In this document: positions 36,158-47,677 of the stretch, in pieces | Numbering within the stretch: the first letter of the stretch is position 1 | Layout of the letters: each line of letters opens with the position of its first letter | DNA from: Psilocybe azurescens | Taxonomy: Eukaryota; Basidiomycota; Agaricomycetes; Agaricales; Agrocybaceae | Assembly (NCBI GenBank): GCA_023853785.1 | Contig: JAJIRX010000040.1 | Coordinates: forward strand, 1-64,000 | DNA: 64,000 nt | Direction of reading: 5' to 3' | Translations under genes and position numbers: made by a program | Notes under the pieces: generated by a model | Seen by the model: the letters and a program-made list of their open reading frames with translations, nothing else | What the model was told of the DNA's origin: nothing | The model's database searches: none

Positions 36158-38119
36158 AATTTTTTTTTCACGACGTTTCTGCTTGCCTCTTGATCAAAGG
36201 TGATGACTGATCAAGCATGATATTCATCATTTGCTTAAGTAAATTGGAAATGTACTCCTTACTGTAATCGTAAAAAATTATGCAAGCACTGGAAACTGGA
36301 CAGTGGTGGAGCCATTAGCAACACGACATTGGTAGATACATGAAGAACATCCTGTAGGGCGTACCTCTAGCCCTTCTGGTCAGCTGTATGATATGCAGTG
36401 CATGGATCACCTCAGCTGGCTGGAGTGCCAATGCTGTTAATGTTGCGGTCATTGGGGACAAAGGGATATCAATGACCAAAAAAATTCTCAGACATGCCTC
36501 TTAAGGACGGCACACATGAAGGGGCGAACGCTATCTTCACACCATTCACATCATTACCCGTCGTAGTTGCGGGTTAAGTAGATCAACAACGGAGATTACG
36601 AGAGCAAAGTGCCTGATTAGTTTGAATCTCATGAGATTATTTCAGATAACAGTAGACACAGCGTCGACTGGAAGCTTTCGATTACTTTCTGAGACGTTGA
36701 TAATTCCGAAAGAGTATATGATCGATTATATTTGCCAATGTGGAAAATTAGAGTTCTACCCTCACCACTGCTTCTGATACGTCTTTTACTAGTAGTCTGA
36801 GAATAAATATCCACATATTACTATGTACCCCCCTCCCCCCAATTCCAGGTATCAAAGGCATTACAGCCATCACGGAAGGTCCGGAAAGCGCGAAAACTGG
36901 GGTATTACACATTAGAAGTACTGACACAGAGGAAGCCTTTGTAACAGTGCTTCCATGAGTGTGTCCGAACTCGGAACTCCCAACCATCAGGGACTGATTG
37001 AAATACCCTGAGAGCTGGTCTGAGTGTGGTATAATCTTGCCGAGGAATCAGAATGTAGCTAACAGATGGATTGGATTCGATGTTGATCATATCCCAACTG
37101 ATCAGACTTACAAAGATGAAGCCGATAATAAAGCTCCACTGAGAATGAATTTTTAAATGATCAAACTTGGGAGTCAACATAGGCGTTGCCCACGGTTCCT
37201 TTGATCGTTCTGCAGCACGATGTCGTTGTTGATATTGGTGGAGGTGACCACATCAGACGGAATGGGGATGCTCGCTCTGCCGACGGCAATGACTGTGTTA
37301 TTTTTATTCTGGGATGTAATCACTCACCCTCCCGTTTACATCCCATCCCCCCGAAACACTGATGATGACCAGCATTTGTCCGCCATCATTCCTGAGCCTG
37401 GAGAGTATATACTCACCTAGAGCCACCTGATCTTCTTCCTCTACATGGAGGATGCCCAAGTGGAGGTCGAGCTGGCCACGAAGGGTGGGTGGGTAGCAGA
37501 TCTAGTTGGCGTGTATGCGGGATGGGGAAGATAAGAGAGTGAGAACAAGGGAAAGTGGAAGGAAGGGGAGCTGCACAAAGGGGGTGAAGGGGAGTTGCGT
37601 ACCTTTGCTTTCACCATACTCTCCAAACCATATCCGACCATCTTATTGTCGTCTCCTCAGACTTCGGTGGAGAGGTCTCCTAGAGAGCGCCCAAGCGATG
37701 TTATGTTCTTGCTGACCATCTGGGATCGAATTGAAGCCCCAAGAGAGTTTGGACCAAAACATCGAAGGAGTTAGATCTGATGAGTTGAGGAGAAAATGGA
37801 AAAAATGCAAGGAGGACGATACCAAGTGCAGATACGTCTGACATTCGATCTATTCAGGACGTAATTTAAGCGGAGCTCGAATTTTTACACGCTTACGTTC
37901 CCCCTGCCCTCATCAAGTCCTGCGTACGGATCGAATGGTCAATGCAACCAGCGTGTGGACCGATGTTTCTCCTGACTCAATATAACACCCCATTCGCTGA
38001 CGCGCGCCATTGAGTCTGCGGCTGTGTCAGCGCTCTCTGATCCGTGTTCTAAATAACACATCTCCTGCAAGGGGGTGGCGAACGTGGAAGTTGTACCAAC
38101 ACTCAGAGGTCTTTACACG
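36158..38119. other. 2 kb without a supportable gene
   Basis: Short minus-strand frames at 36748-37180 contain hydrophobic runs (FIIGFIFVSLISWD), but no family motif or exon chain emerges. A C-run motif (ACCCCCCTCCCCCC, near 36828) nearly repeats the one near 35695. Confidence 0.35.
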
Positions 38120-38929
38120 GCCCCCATTTTTTGGTCAGACTCTGGTTGGACTCCGTCGGACTTTCTATATTCAGAATGAAGATTTTTCTGGTCTAGGACT
38201 GCTGAAAATTTCCGGTGAGATTCTGGTGAGATTCTGGTGAGATTCCGGTGAATGTCCAACCCGGACTGTCTGGGTGGACTGTCCACTGGAATAATGCCAA
38301 ACCAGCAGTCAAAGTCCAATGGAAATGACCGGACAGGACCAACGGAAATCCATTGGAATCCCACCAGACAAGACCAACGGAATTCCAATGGAAGTCCAAT
38401 GGACAGCAAGCACAGAGGGTTGTTCATATTAATATTAATAAAAAGAAAACATTAATAGAAAAATAGAACTTAGATTAATTAAAGAGACATCACACATAGA
38501 ACACAGTAGAGAGTATAGAGTCAATAGACTGATATATTTTTCTGAGTGTATATGGTCCTTATCAACAGAATTCTGTATTTTGTTCAGTCCGGCGGGGTGA
38601 GCGGTCCGATGTGACAAGTTCAAAGTCACATGACTCAAATGTTTGTGAACCCGTGGCGCGGATTCATTTCTTCCCACCCTTCATCTTTTTCCCCCACCAC
38701 CACCCACCTTTCCCCTTCCCCCCCCTCTTCACTTAGGGCGGCTGTTCACGGCAAGGAACGAGTGCAGTGGGCCCCACCGGTAAGTCATCCGCTTCCCTAT
38801 CGGAATGAGTCGGGCGCTAATGGATAACACAGTAGGTTTCCCCCAGCGGACCTGCGTGGGGCTCACAACACCTGCTGATACGTGAGCAGTGCCCAGCGCT
38901 CACACATTCAAATGCCCCACTGACCCCCC

Positions 38930-39680
38930 CTTTTGCAGCGCCCGTCATGTCGCCTTTCACATGTGAATCCCATCTGCCCCCTGTCACAGTGCACCATGTC
39001 CTGTTGGACGGCCGCTGCTGCCCGTTTTGCATATGGCACCCGCCCTGTCCCCCTTTGGGCCGTCGCCCTCTGTTTTGCATACGGTGCCCATTCCTTCCCC
39101 CTTCAGATCATCATCCCCCTGTTTCGCATGCGACAGCATACCGTGCCCTCTCGCATGGCCGTTACCCTCTGTTTTGCATACGGCGCCCATTCCTTCCCCC
39201 TTCGGATTGTCATCCCCCCGTTTAGCATGCGACAGTGTACCGTGCCTCTCGCACGGCCGTCGCCCTCTGTTTCGCATATGGCACCCATCCCTTCCCCCTT
39301 CGGATTGTCAACCCCCCTCCCCCCTGGGTTTCGCATGTGACAGCGCACTGTGCCCTCTAGGACAGCCGTCGCCCTCCGTTTCATATACGGCACCCCGTCC
39401 CTTCCCCCCTTCAGATTGTCATCCCCCCCCCTGTTTTGCATGCGACAGCACACCGTGCCCTCTCGCACGGCCGTCGCCCTCTGTTTCGCATACGGCACCT
39501 ACCCTGTCCCCCTTTGGACTGCCGTCGCCTCTGTTTCACATGCAACACCCATCCCATCCCCCTTTGGATTGTCACCTGCCCCGTTTTACATGCTGTTGCC
39601 TTCTGTTTTGCATACCAAACCCATCCCATCCCCTTTCATAGTGCTGTTGCCCTCTGTTTCACACCCACTCTGTCCAATTT
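38930..39680. repeat. Minisatellite, ~98-109-bp units plus half units
   Basis: The phrase CCCTCTGTTTTGCATACGG recurs at about 39066, 39165, 39263, 39372 and 39477, then at roughly 50-bp steps to 39650. Each unit also has CCCATCCCTTCCCCCTT and GCATGCGACAG. Units are C-rich and stay open in several frames, giving long artificial reading frames on both strands. Confidence 0.85.
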
Positions 39681-39939
39681 TGTGGTGTAGCTACTTTCCT
39701 ATACATACATGTTGTAGTTAGCTTTGTTATATACTATTTTCAAGATCTCGGCGGAATGTCTGGGTTAGCATAAAACAGAAATTTCTGTCAGATTGGACTT
39801 AGAATATTTTTGAGAACAGCAGTTTCTGGTGAGAAAGGGCTTATGTAATGTCTGCCCAACTTGACAAGTTGCATAATCTGTTATCTCTTCCTTCATCCAC
39901 CACCATCTAAGCTCATCCTAGTGACCTAGCTTCCTTACT

Positions 39940-40520
39940 ATGGCTCCCAAAGCTTCCAAGAACACTGCTACTGTCCCTAACTCCCCTCCCAAGACTCATC
40001 GACAAAGGAATGATGCCCTGACTATATCTGCATTGACAAAGCATGTACAGTGCTTAAACATATTGCTGCACAAGGTCACTGGGATGAATGGTCACAAACA
40101 ACATGATTTATAGTTGACAGTTATCATTACCAGAATCATCGCAAAACAGATATTCTTTGTTGAACTTGGTGTAATCCAGCTCCCACAGATGGGTCAGCTC
40201 CAAATTTAGTCATAACAGCAACAGCTTCTGATGGGACCACATATCAAAAACGGGCATTTAATACTCAGGTAAATTTCTTTCTAGTCCTTGTAATTATCTA
40301 TGTACTAATAGTATAACTGAAATAGGCCTGTGAGCAACTCAATGCATGGCTTGGTGGTTTTAACTCCATTCTCAAGAGAATGACACCTCAAAACTATAAC
40401 TGGTTTATACATACCATGCTTTCTTATCACACAAAGAAGGTTCTTCAACGACAAGCTAAAAAAGGAGGAGTGACAGTCACTGATCAGCTGGAAGCAGATG
40501 GCAATGATGATGATGACTAG
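39940..40520 (+). pseudogene. Transposon protein remnant, C-terminal part
   Basis: Exons at 39940-40074, about 40114-40266 and 40327-40520 encode a basic start (MAPKASKNTATVPNSPP), then TWCNPAPTDGSAPNLV, and after an intron ACEQLNAWLGGFNSILKRMT and an acidic end (NDDDD). This resembles the C-terminal segment of large agaric transposon proteins, possibly of the KDZ group (inference). The long central part is missing. A TGA at 40161-40163 replaces what is probably an Arg codon before TWCNPAP, and the first junction is out of phase. It lies inside the GTCCAATGGA element. Confidence 0.5.
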
Positions 40521-40976
40521 GATAAATAAATGGCACATAAAGATATAACATGTATATGTAGACTATGGTAGATAGAAGTTGAAAACCTCTCTGGATATGG
40601 TAATTGGATTTCTTCAATAAAGTCTGTAATTAAACCAATAACAGTCCAGTGGATATCCAGTGGATGTCCAGTGGACTCCATTGGACATCCACTGGATATC
40701 CACTGGACTCCACTGGACAGAGCACTCTTGGATCTGGTCTAATTAAATGCTGAAAGTCTGGTGGAAGTCCAATGGACTGGACAGTCCGGCCAGTCCACCT
40801 GTTTTCTGTCTTGAGGTGACTTGACTGGACTTTGACCAGAATTTGGCCGGACTCTGACTGGACTGGTACCAGAAATTTGTGGAGTCCAATGGAATCTGTT
40901 GGACGTCCAATGGACTGTCCATTGGAATTGGCTGGGTCCAGTGAAAGTCCATTGGAGTCCAACGGAAAATGGGGGC

Positions 40977-42426
40977 ACTGCAAAGTACACAACACTCACA
41001 TCTTTTTTTTTCAGGCAAGCCAGGTACCCCCGCCCCTCATGCCTAATATGGTATGTTTTCTGCACATATATGTTTTTTTCTGTATATATGTGTTTTCTTG
41101 TGACTTTTGAGTGTTTTCTAAGAAAGATAATATATCATGTCATTCTGGAATCTGTTATTTGTTGCCCAAATCAAGGTATCAAAACTGCAAGGGGAAGCCA
41201 GAAGAGATTCAAATTTTTTGCATAGACAAGCAAGACAATATTCATGAGTATACAGTAAAAACGACAGGTCCAGAACACCCTCAGAGTCATTGAAATTGCT
41301 GTTGAAGCTAGAGGTGAGGCCTTTGAAGCTCATCCGCAATGATTCTGAAGGAAAATAGCAAAGTCACGACTTTTTTCGGCAGCCGGTCAGACCCTCCCCC
41401 TCCCACCCTGTGTTCGGGATCCATGAAGTTCCGCAACCCCTTGATCTCCTGTCGATCTCCTGTGCACAGTAGCGCGATCCAAAGGTGAAGTGCTTATCAC
41501 CATACCATGTCTCATATTTATCTTATTCTATTTCCTTCCAGGTACTGAACCGCGATCTTGCATTCAAATCCGTGGTCTGATGGGATTCCTCCGCCACCAT
41601 CGTGTTCACCATCGCTCTAGTCGCATCCACTCCTCTTGCAGTGGATGCTAATAATTACAACTCACTCGGCCTACGTCCCACCAAACGTGGAAGTGAAATT
41701 TTTCTTCTGTATATCTGCTACACTGCGTCGTTGCTGATAAGTCATCTTTGCGCCGCGCATGTGGAACTGAGACCCATAGCTGCATCGTCACAGTGACGAT
41801 GGAAGCTGCCTCCGGTCGCATACTGGGAGCAGCGATGATATTTAGACCAGTGGTATGACCAGGGATATATCTTCTCTGTGTTGAATACTGCTCTGATGTT
41901 TGAGAATCCATCAAAATGGAGGTCGATTGTTCTCTATGGGCATATCGTTCATCATATGTATCGCCGCGTTGATGGTAGTTGTAAGATGTCACTCGCATCT
42001 TTTTTGTTCCCGCTAGCTCAGTCCGTATTTCCATGGTACTTTACGAGTCAGGGCCCTTCCCTTGTACTCAATCAAACAATACAGGAATTCTGCTTAGACT
42101 AAGATCAGAGAAGTCCTCGATCTGTCAGGAAGCCTAAGAAGTAACAACCATTGAGTGATACTTACTCATCACATCTGTGTGTCATAGGAAATGGTACGGA
42201 TATTGATTCGAGAAAACGTATCTATACAAATATAATCAAGATATGAAAAAAGTGATAGGTATATGTACGACGTAAATGCCCAAATAAACAGCAGAGAACA
42301 CGACGAAAGCATGATAAAATGTAGGCATATGGAGCTCAGGGCAAACTAACCAGAGCTTGAGCAATATATATCGAAAAGGACGTCTGGTTCCTTATTATTC
42401 TCTTTGATGAGCGTGTACGAGTTGAT
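40977..42426. other. Intergenic, no supportable gene
   Basis: Only short frames without motifs are present. No repeats were noticed. Confidence 0.35.
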
Positions 42427-43565
42427 TTAGCATTGTCGACCGGGGTCTTTGACGGATTGCGAGGACGGTTTGTCGAACCACTCCTTCTGCAATTAATCAT
42501 TATCATTTCGACATCTCGGGTATCCGATACGCACAGTGCGTGGCGTGCCCTCAGTAGAGGTGTTTACCCCCATATCCCAAAGAGGGGTTCGCGACAGAAA
42601 AATCTGTGATTATGTTCAGTATATATGTCGAGTACCCAATCATAAAGGCAGAAGTGTGGGATACTCACACTCTCTAGCCCATATTGACGATGTGTGCTGT
42701 CTTTCGGGGGATGTCCCTCATCTTCAGGGAGCTCCTCGTGGCTCTGGAACACTGGAGTGAGCTGAATAGATGGGGTGTTCTCTAGTGATCCCCGCTCATT
42801 TTTAGGAGCCAACCTTGGTGATTTAGATCGCCCTGTCTGGTTACGCACGGTGGGTCGTTGGAGGCTTTCTGCTTTCGTGACGTCTAGTACCCAGTAGTCA
42901 CCACGGCTTCCAAGAAGTGGGTGGTTTCTGGGTACCTGTAGAAACATGGAACGGTGGAGAGAATGTGCCTGATAGAGTTCTGCGTGATATATGAGCACAG
43001 ATACGACATACGACAAGTAGCATGCACATTGCTTCATACCTTCTAAGCAGCCCCGCCCCTTTTCAGACAGGGATAGTGCTTCTGCAGAGCGTCACATATC
43101 TGAGCGATAGTGAGCATTTTGTCCTGACTGCCGAAGATGGCCATCTTGACTGCTGTCGATTTAGTGAACATAGGTAATGACCAAGAATGATAGCTATCTG
43201 GCCAAGCATACAGACCTACGGCCGTAGGTCTAGGTATTCCGTAATACCCGCGAAGGTAGTCTTCTGTCTCCTCATGATTGGGTAGACTGTCCATCGTTGG
43301 ATCGATTAGCCCAGTTCGCTTTGGGCGCACCCTTACTGCTCGAGCGCCTCTATTTCTCACTCTATGCTTCTACACTGGAGACATAAGTAGACTTGATATG
43401 TATTGGAGGGAAATAACATACCCTGGGAGCTTTAGTGCGAGCTATTGCAACTATGTGTGAGGGGAGGAGCTGAGGATCGATTAATGGGCTTGGAATCTTC
43501 GGGACGGGGACATGATGTTGGATATTCCCCGGGAACGAGTCATCGAGAAACTCAGAATGTATCAC
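42427..43565 (-). pseudogene. Forkhead-domain transcription factor, broken
   Basis: Exons run 43565-43422, 43369-43040, 42979-42669, and a last one from about 42490 to 42427. The DNA-binding domain is split between exons 2 and 3: KMAIFGSQDKMLTIAQICDA and LQKHYPCLKR, then NSIRHILSTVPCFYR, then VPRNHPLLGSRGDYWVLDVT. These are helix 1-2, the recognition-helix motif W(K/Q)NSIRH and wing 2 of a forkhead domain. Two breaks are seen. The invariant Trp codon before K-NSIRH is TAG (43043-43045), and one G is missing at AGG.TACCC (42935-42937). A Ser/Pro-rich linker with SPRLAPKNERGS follows the domain. Two independent lesions in the domain favour true loss of function. Fungal forkhead proteins act as nuclear regulators of cell cycle or development. 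Confidence 0.72.
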
Positions 43566-45740
43566 TTGTGCGAGAAGAATTCCCTCGCCCTAGTCTGGAG
43601 AGAGTGTTGTGTCTTTGCGCACAAATTTGTACATGGATCGTGCGAGAGTGACGGCGGTTGAAGATGGACAGCAAGAATAATTGATGTCGCAGAGCGTTAT
43701 CGATGGAAGGATTAAGTCGTGGGCCAAGGGTGACGGGTATCTGTGCGGCCGATACTTATAGTAAACTAAAAAAAATCAATGGACCTACGATTCAGAATGA
43801 AGGTCCGACGATATCAGATAATTCAGCAATCTGTCAACTCCACCAAGATGTAGTAACACGTCAACCACAGGCAGCATAAAGTGTAATCTGCTAGAAAAAC
43901 TTATTATTATCCGCTAGAATCTCACAAATTATACGGCGTGACCGGGTTACCGACTCGATTCGCATGCAAGGCACATCTACGGCTCTCGACGGCACGTAGC
44001 ATCACTGTTGACATGAATTCCCATGTGCTAAAGTACGACGTTCGATAGTATATGAGCACTTTCTTTGCTAAGCATGACGACCAATTTTTAAGCAGACAAT
44101 AACATGGGCTAAATACACCTAAGTCTATGCTTCACGGTCTTTTTACGTCTGCAAAAACAATTTTGAGTCTCGAAGAAGCTTGACATCCGCGTTGACATCG
44201 ATAACGCCTGAAGAAAACTCGAAGGAGCTAACTAAAAAAAAATGTGCCATATGACTCTTTCCGGGCAATCAGAAAGAAGTTCCAGCATCTGACCATTCAT
44301 GCTTCGAACCGTGTGTAGATCGCACTGAATACATACGTTTTTGATCCATCAACGGACACTATTGACCCACAACTCCCGTTTTGGACATTTATCCCACAGG
44401 CTACTCAAATGACAGGTATGATCGGCGAATGGTACTTCCATTTATTTTACTCTATATTCTATTCTAACGGCAACTCTGAGGGAAGTTGGGCTTAAGGTTA
44501 TGTAAGTTCTGACAACAAGCCATATAAGACACTTAAGCGCCCATGAATTTCAATGAATGGCCATTTCGCCGCAGAGAGTAATTCGCACAATGAACACGAT
44601 TACGTCAGAATCACGACCTTTATATCCCCGAGCGATTTTTGGCGTCCGACTTATCATCGATCTGCATATCCTTTTATGCAGTAAATGCCCAATACAGCCG
44701 TCAACCTTAACACGCACTTGGCCACCGAACATTCGCTGGTGAGAAGTTTACTACGGGACGCTTGTCCACGGGGTTTTATCGTTTTGACAGAAATACTCTC
44801 CACCGGGGTGCTCCGTGTACTCATCTCTTAGAATATACGCAGGGCATTTTGCGATGACAATGTCAATCACCCTTACAATCAATGTAGAATCTTCTCCTGA
44901 AGTCATTACCGATTGGCTGTGTCTTATCCGTCTAAATCGAGGCTTTCCCTAGAAGAATCCATGGCTAAATTTCCCTTGGGGAAAAGCTTCTTAAAAGTTT
45001 ACAATACCTTCAACCCATATAAGTTGCTGGTTTGGACAAGGGGTCTGAGGTAGACGACCCGGAAGAGCTTTTCTTACGGTCAAATTGCATCAGGATGATT
45101 ATTGCGTGGCACATCGCTGTCTTTGGCTGTATGCTCGATGAAGTACAGTCATCGGAGTATCAATGACACCATCATAGAGGACCGATATCCTCCGCCGCCA
45201 ATTCCACAGAAGCCTAGGCTCACTCATTACCTGGCAACATTCCTCAATGTCTTCCCTTCCGTAAAGACAAAGCCTATTCCGTGGAGGTATAGATACGACT
45301 GCTGTCGGTGTAGTAGGGAGATCTGGCCGTAGATTAGATAGTGTAGCCATCAGTGGCTGTGCACGGCTTGTGTGCCAGTGAGCTTGTCGTTAGAGCAATC
45401 TCATCCTCACCGGGGGCTCTAGGCTATCGCGCGCGTCTCTGGCTCAGCGCATCTCAGCGAGCTCCTCCGAGATAGGCCATCTAGGCCTACTCCATCGGTG
45501 TCACACATTAGATGTTCAAAGGTTTATGACTCAGGATATGACGTCAGTTGCGTGACCCCTGCCATGATACTTGTACTCTTTCCCTAGACTCACCGAGTGA
45601 ATCTCTGACCTTTTAGATCTAAGACAATTTCCGGAATATCTATCCGAATCTAAGGATGCATTCATACTCGAGGGCACCACCTACATGACTCAAATGACAA
45701 AGACTCCGCAGAATATTCTAAAGTGCCCCACATATTGTCT
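43566..45740. other. 2.2 kb without a gene; repeat relic near its right end
   Basis: No exon chain or motif is visible. The segment 45290-45490 resembles the decayed dispersed repeat at 52580-52830. Confidence 0.35.
45290..45490 (+). repeat. Decayed dispersed repeat, copy 2 of 3
   Basis: Shares ATCTGGCCG, TTAGATAGTGTAGCCATCAGTGGCTGTGCACGG-like and CTTGTGTGCCAGTGAGC words, in order, with the 52.6-kb copy. One frame begins HQWLCTACV, matching HQRLCTVCV there. It is more diverged than the other two. Confidence 0.4.
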
Positions 45741-47157
45741 TCAAAGTGTGTAACGCCAAGTTCCGTTGTCTCGAGTGAACATGAGTTGTAAGTGGCAGAT
45801 AAATCTACTCATATACTGTTTACTGGACACATAACAAGGGAATGGTTGTGATGCATGAATGTCAATTAAAAACAAGACATGTATAGAATACGACACAGCA
45901 TCATCCCCTATCCTAAACGAGCCAGTCATCAGCGGAAAGGTCCGTAAAGCTATTTTCAATCTACCATCCCAGCTGGTCAAGCAAAGGACAAAGAAGATTG
46001 GAATCAAACCCACCCAGTCCAGTAAAGTAGCAGCAATGAAGTTAGGCCATAGTGGACAGATCATGTCTTGCTGACTGTTGGATACCGTTGATGTAATGCT
46101 GATAATGATGGAGTACTTGTAGGACCCTCCAATGAAGTTGTCATTGATGTTCAAAATTAGGAAGATCCATTGGCATCCATTCGTCAGGGCACCTCGGATA
46201 ACCTTCTTCCTGAAAGAATATCAGCATGCAAACCTATATGCAATATGGTAAATTTTGCCTACTGAAGGTACTTTCCACAAGCGTACATTTTGCATATTGC
46301 CTGAGGAATATGTTGTCCAATATTGATGAACTTTGCTTCTACAACAAAGAAGCCTGTGAATGTGTTTCTAGCTTGCAGATGGCTCTTGAGGGTTCTCAGG
46401 TATGGGTAATCAAACAATTCTGAACAAAAAATGAGCTGACAGGTCGAGACCAGCCTACAGCGAGACTTGCCCTGCGAGGTATCTGCATCTGCTACAACCA
46501 CAGTGTAGTCTGTGTAGCCTGAAGGCCTATGTATAGTCCTATTTGATGTCTCGTCCGTTTTTGACAGAACATGGTGTTCCATGTTGAGAACCATATGCCT
46601 ATCTTTTGGCAGCATTGCGCACACACGGTAAAAGAATGTGTCAATCCATGAACGAGCACTTGTTTCGTTCTACCAAGTGTAAGAGTGGTCCAAATGCAAA
46701 TGTTGACAGGTATACTTACCACGTTAGGCATCATATTTTCTAACATATCTAGATGACGATGGAAGCCTTCGGAGGACCAAAACTCGTTCTCTCCAAGAGA
46801 AGTAGTCGCTGTGAGAGCCTCTTTAAAATTTGGTTTCGGTTGAAGACAGTGACCACTGGACGTGATAGCTAACTTGGCTAAATCGTCATCCTCTACCTTT
46901 GAGAAGGTTAGAGACTGCCAAAAGTAAGCAAGGGCAGAGCTGATTTATAATTAGAGTCTTACCTGAGGCTCTGAAAGTGTCAGCTGCAACTGAGAGAGCA
47001 CCGTATCGAGCAGCGCGATGTCCAAAGGTTCATTCGGGTCACCCTCCTCTGATTCCTCGGTGGTAATGGTGGCCCTGAAATTATGAAGAGAGGCATAAGC
47101 GGTAGCCAGTTTCTTAGAATCAAACGCAGAGATTTTGCGCTTCTCAGGCAAAGACAT
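45741..47157 (-). CDS. Agaric protein with PD-(D/E)XK nuclease-like motif
   Basis: Exons 47157-46964, 46914-46720, 46667-46263 and from 46209 join in phase. The start is MSLPEKRKISAFDSKKLATA. Exon 3 opens NETSARSWIDTFFYRVCAML and contains SGYTDYTVVVAD, then about 45 residues later FFVVEAKF followed by HIPQAICKMYACGKYLQ. Exon 4 reads KKVIRGALTNGCQWIFLILN and NDNFIGGSYKYS, later WPNFIAATLLDWV. This belongs to a multicopy agaric family usually left unannotated. The spacing D...E-A-K...Q resembles a PD-(D/E)XK nuclease core (inference). The C-terminal limit is uncertain: a GTGGGT donor after LLDW suggests a further exon beyond or before 45741. There are no frame breaks in the four exons. Confidence 0.65.
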
Positions 47158-47677
47158 TGGTAGAAAGAAGAGAAGGCAAGTGATGTTTATTTTGAAATGG
47201 GGATGAATCGGATCGATTTGTGCCGTGTCTGAGCCCGATTGCAGCCGAGTTGAAATTCGCACGCCCATATTTGCACATTGACGTCACATCGCACCACATT
47301 AGAAACGAACACTGGGTGGCCCAGGATCACCAAACGCACATGTCGCCCAGCCCCATTCGACCCCAATTCGACCGGCAAGGTTATGGTGCTTGTGGGAGGT
47401 GGCTGTGCCTAGCAGTGGCTATGCCTAGCAGTGGCTGTGCCTAGCAGTGGCTATGCCTAGCAGTGGCTATGCCTAGCAGTGGCTGTGTTGATCTCAGCCA
47501 TATTTAGCCAAATATTCTCACAGCTCCGCTTTTTTTGAATTTCAGTCATTTCCTGTCCTTTCCTCATTCTTAATTGCTTGTTCCTTCCTCCCTTACATTC
47601 TCATTAGTGTATATACACATATGTAAGCCCTATATCATGTACTACTTCTTAATATGTTCTACCTGCAATGTGAAAGC
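47158..47677. other. Intergenic stretch with a 16-bp tandem repeat
   Basis: It holds the 16-bp repeat described separately and otherwise AT-rich sequence. The first 200 bp is the upstream region of the minus-strand gene ending at 47157. Confidence 0.4.
47397..47490. repeat. 16-bp tandem repeat, about 6 copies
   Basis: The unit GTGGCT(A/G)TGCCTAGCA is repeated head to tail with A/G variation at one position. It lies about 240 bp upstream of the minus-strand start at 47157. Confidence 0.85.

Larger units (their letters stand above)
38120..40976. mobile_element. Degenerate DNA transposon with GTCCAATGGA arrays
   Basis: The ends share an inverted GCCCCCATTTT (38120-38130; complement at 40966-40976) followed by TTGGACTCC-like sequence. 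Each end then has about 300 bp packed with GTCCAATGGA / TCCAGTGGA words (38150-38410 and 40640-40976). The interior contains a GC-rich minisatellite and a broken transposon protein gene. No exact target duplication could be identified, so the outer limits are provisional. Confidence 0.6.

Noticed and set aside
38930..39680. Long overlapping open frames on both strands (up to about 200 codons)
   Set aside because: They arise from the C-rich ~100-bp tandem repeat, are open in several frames at once, and show no protein-like conservation.
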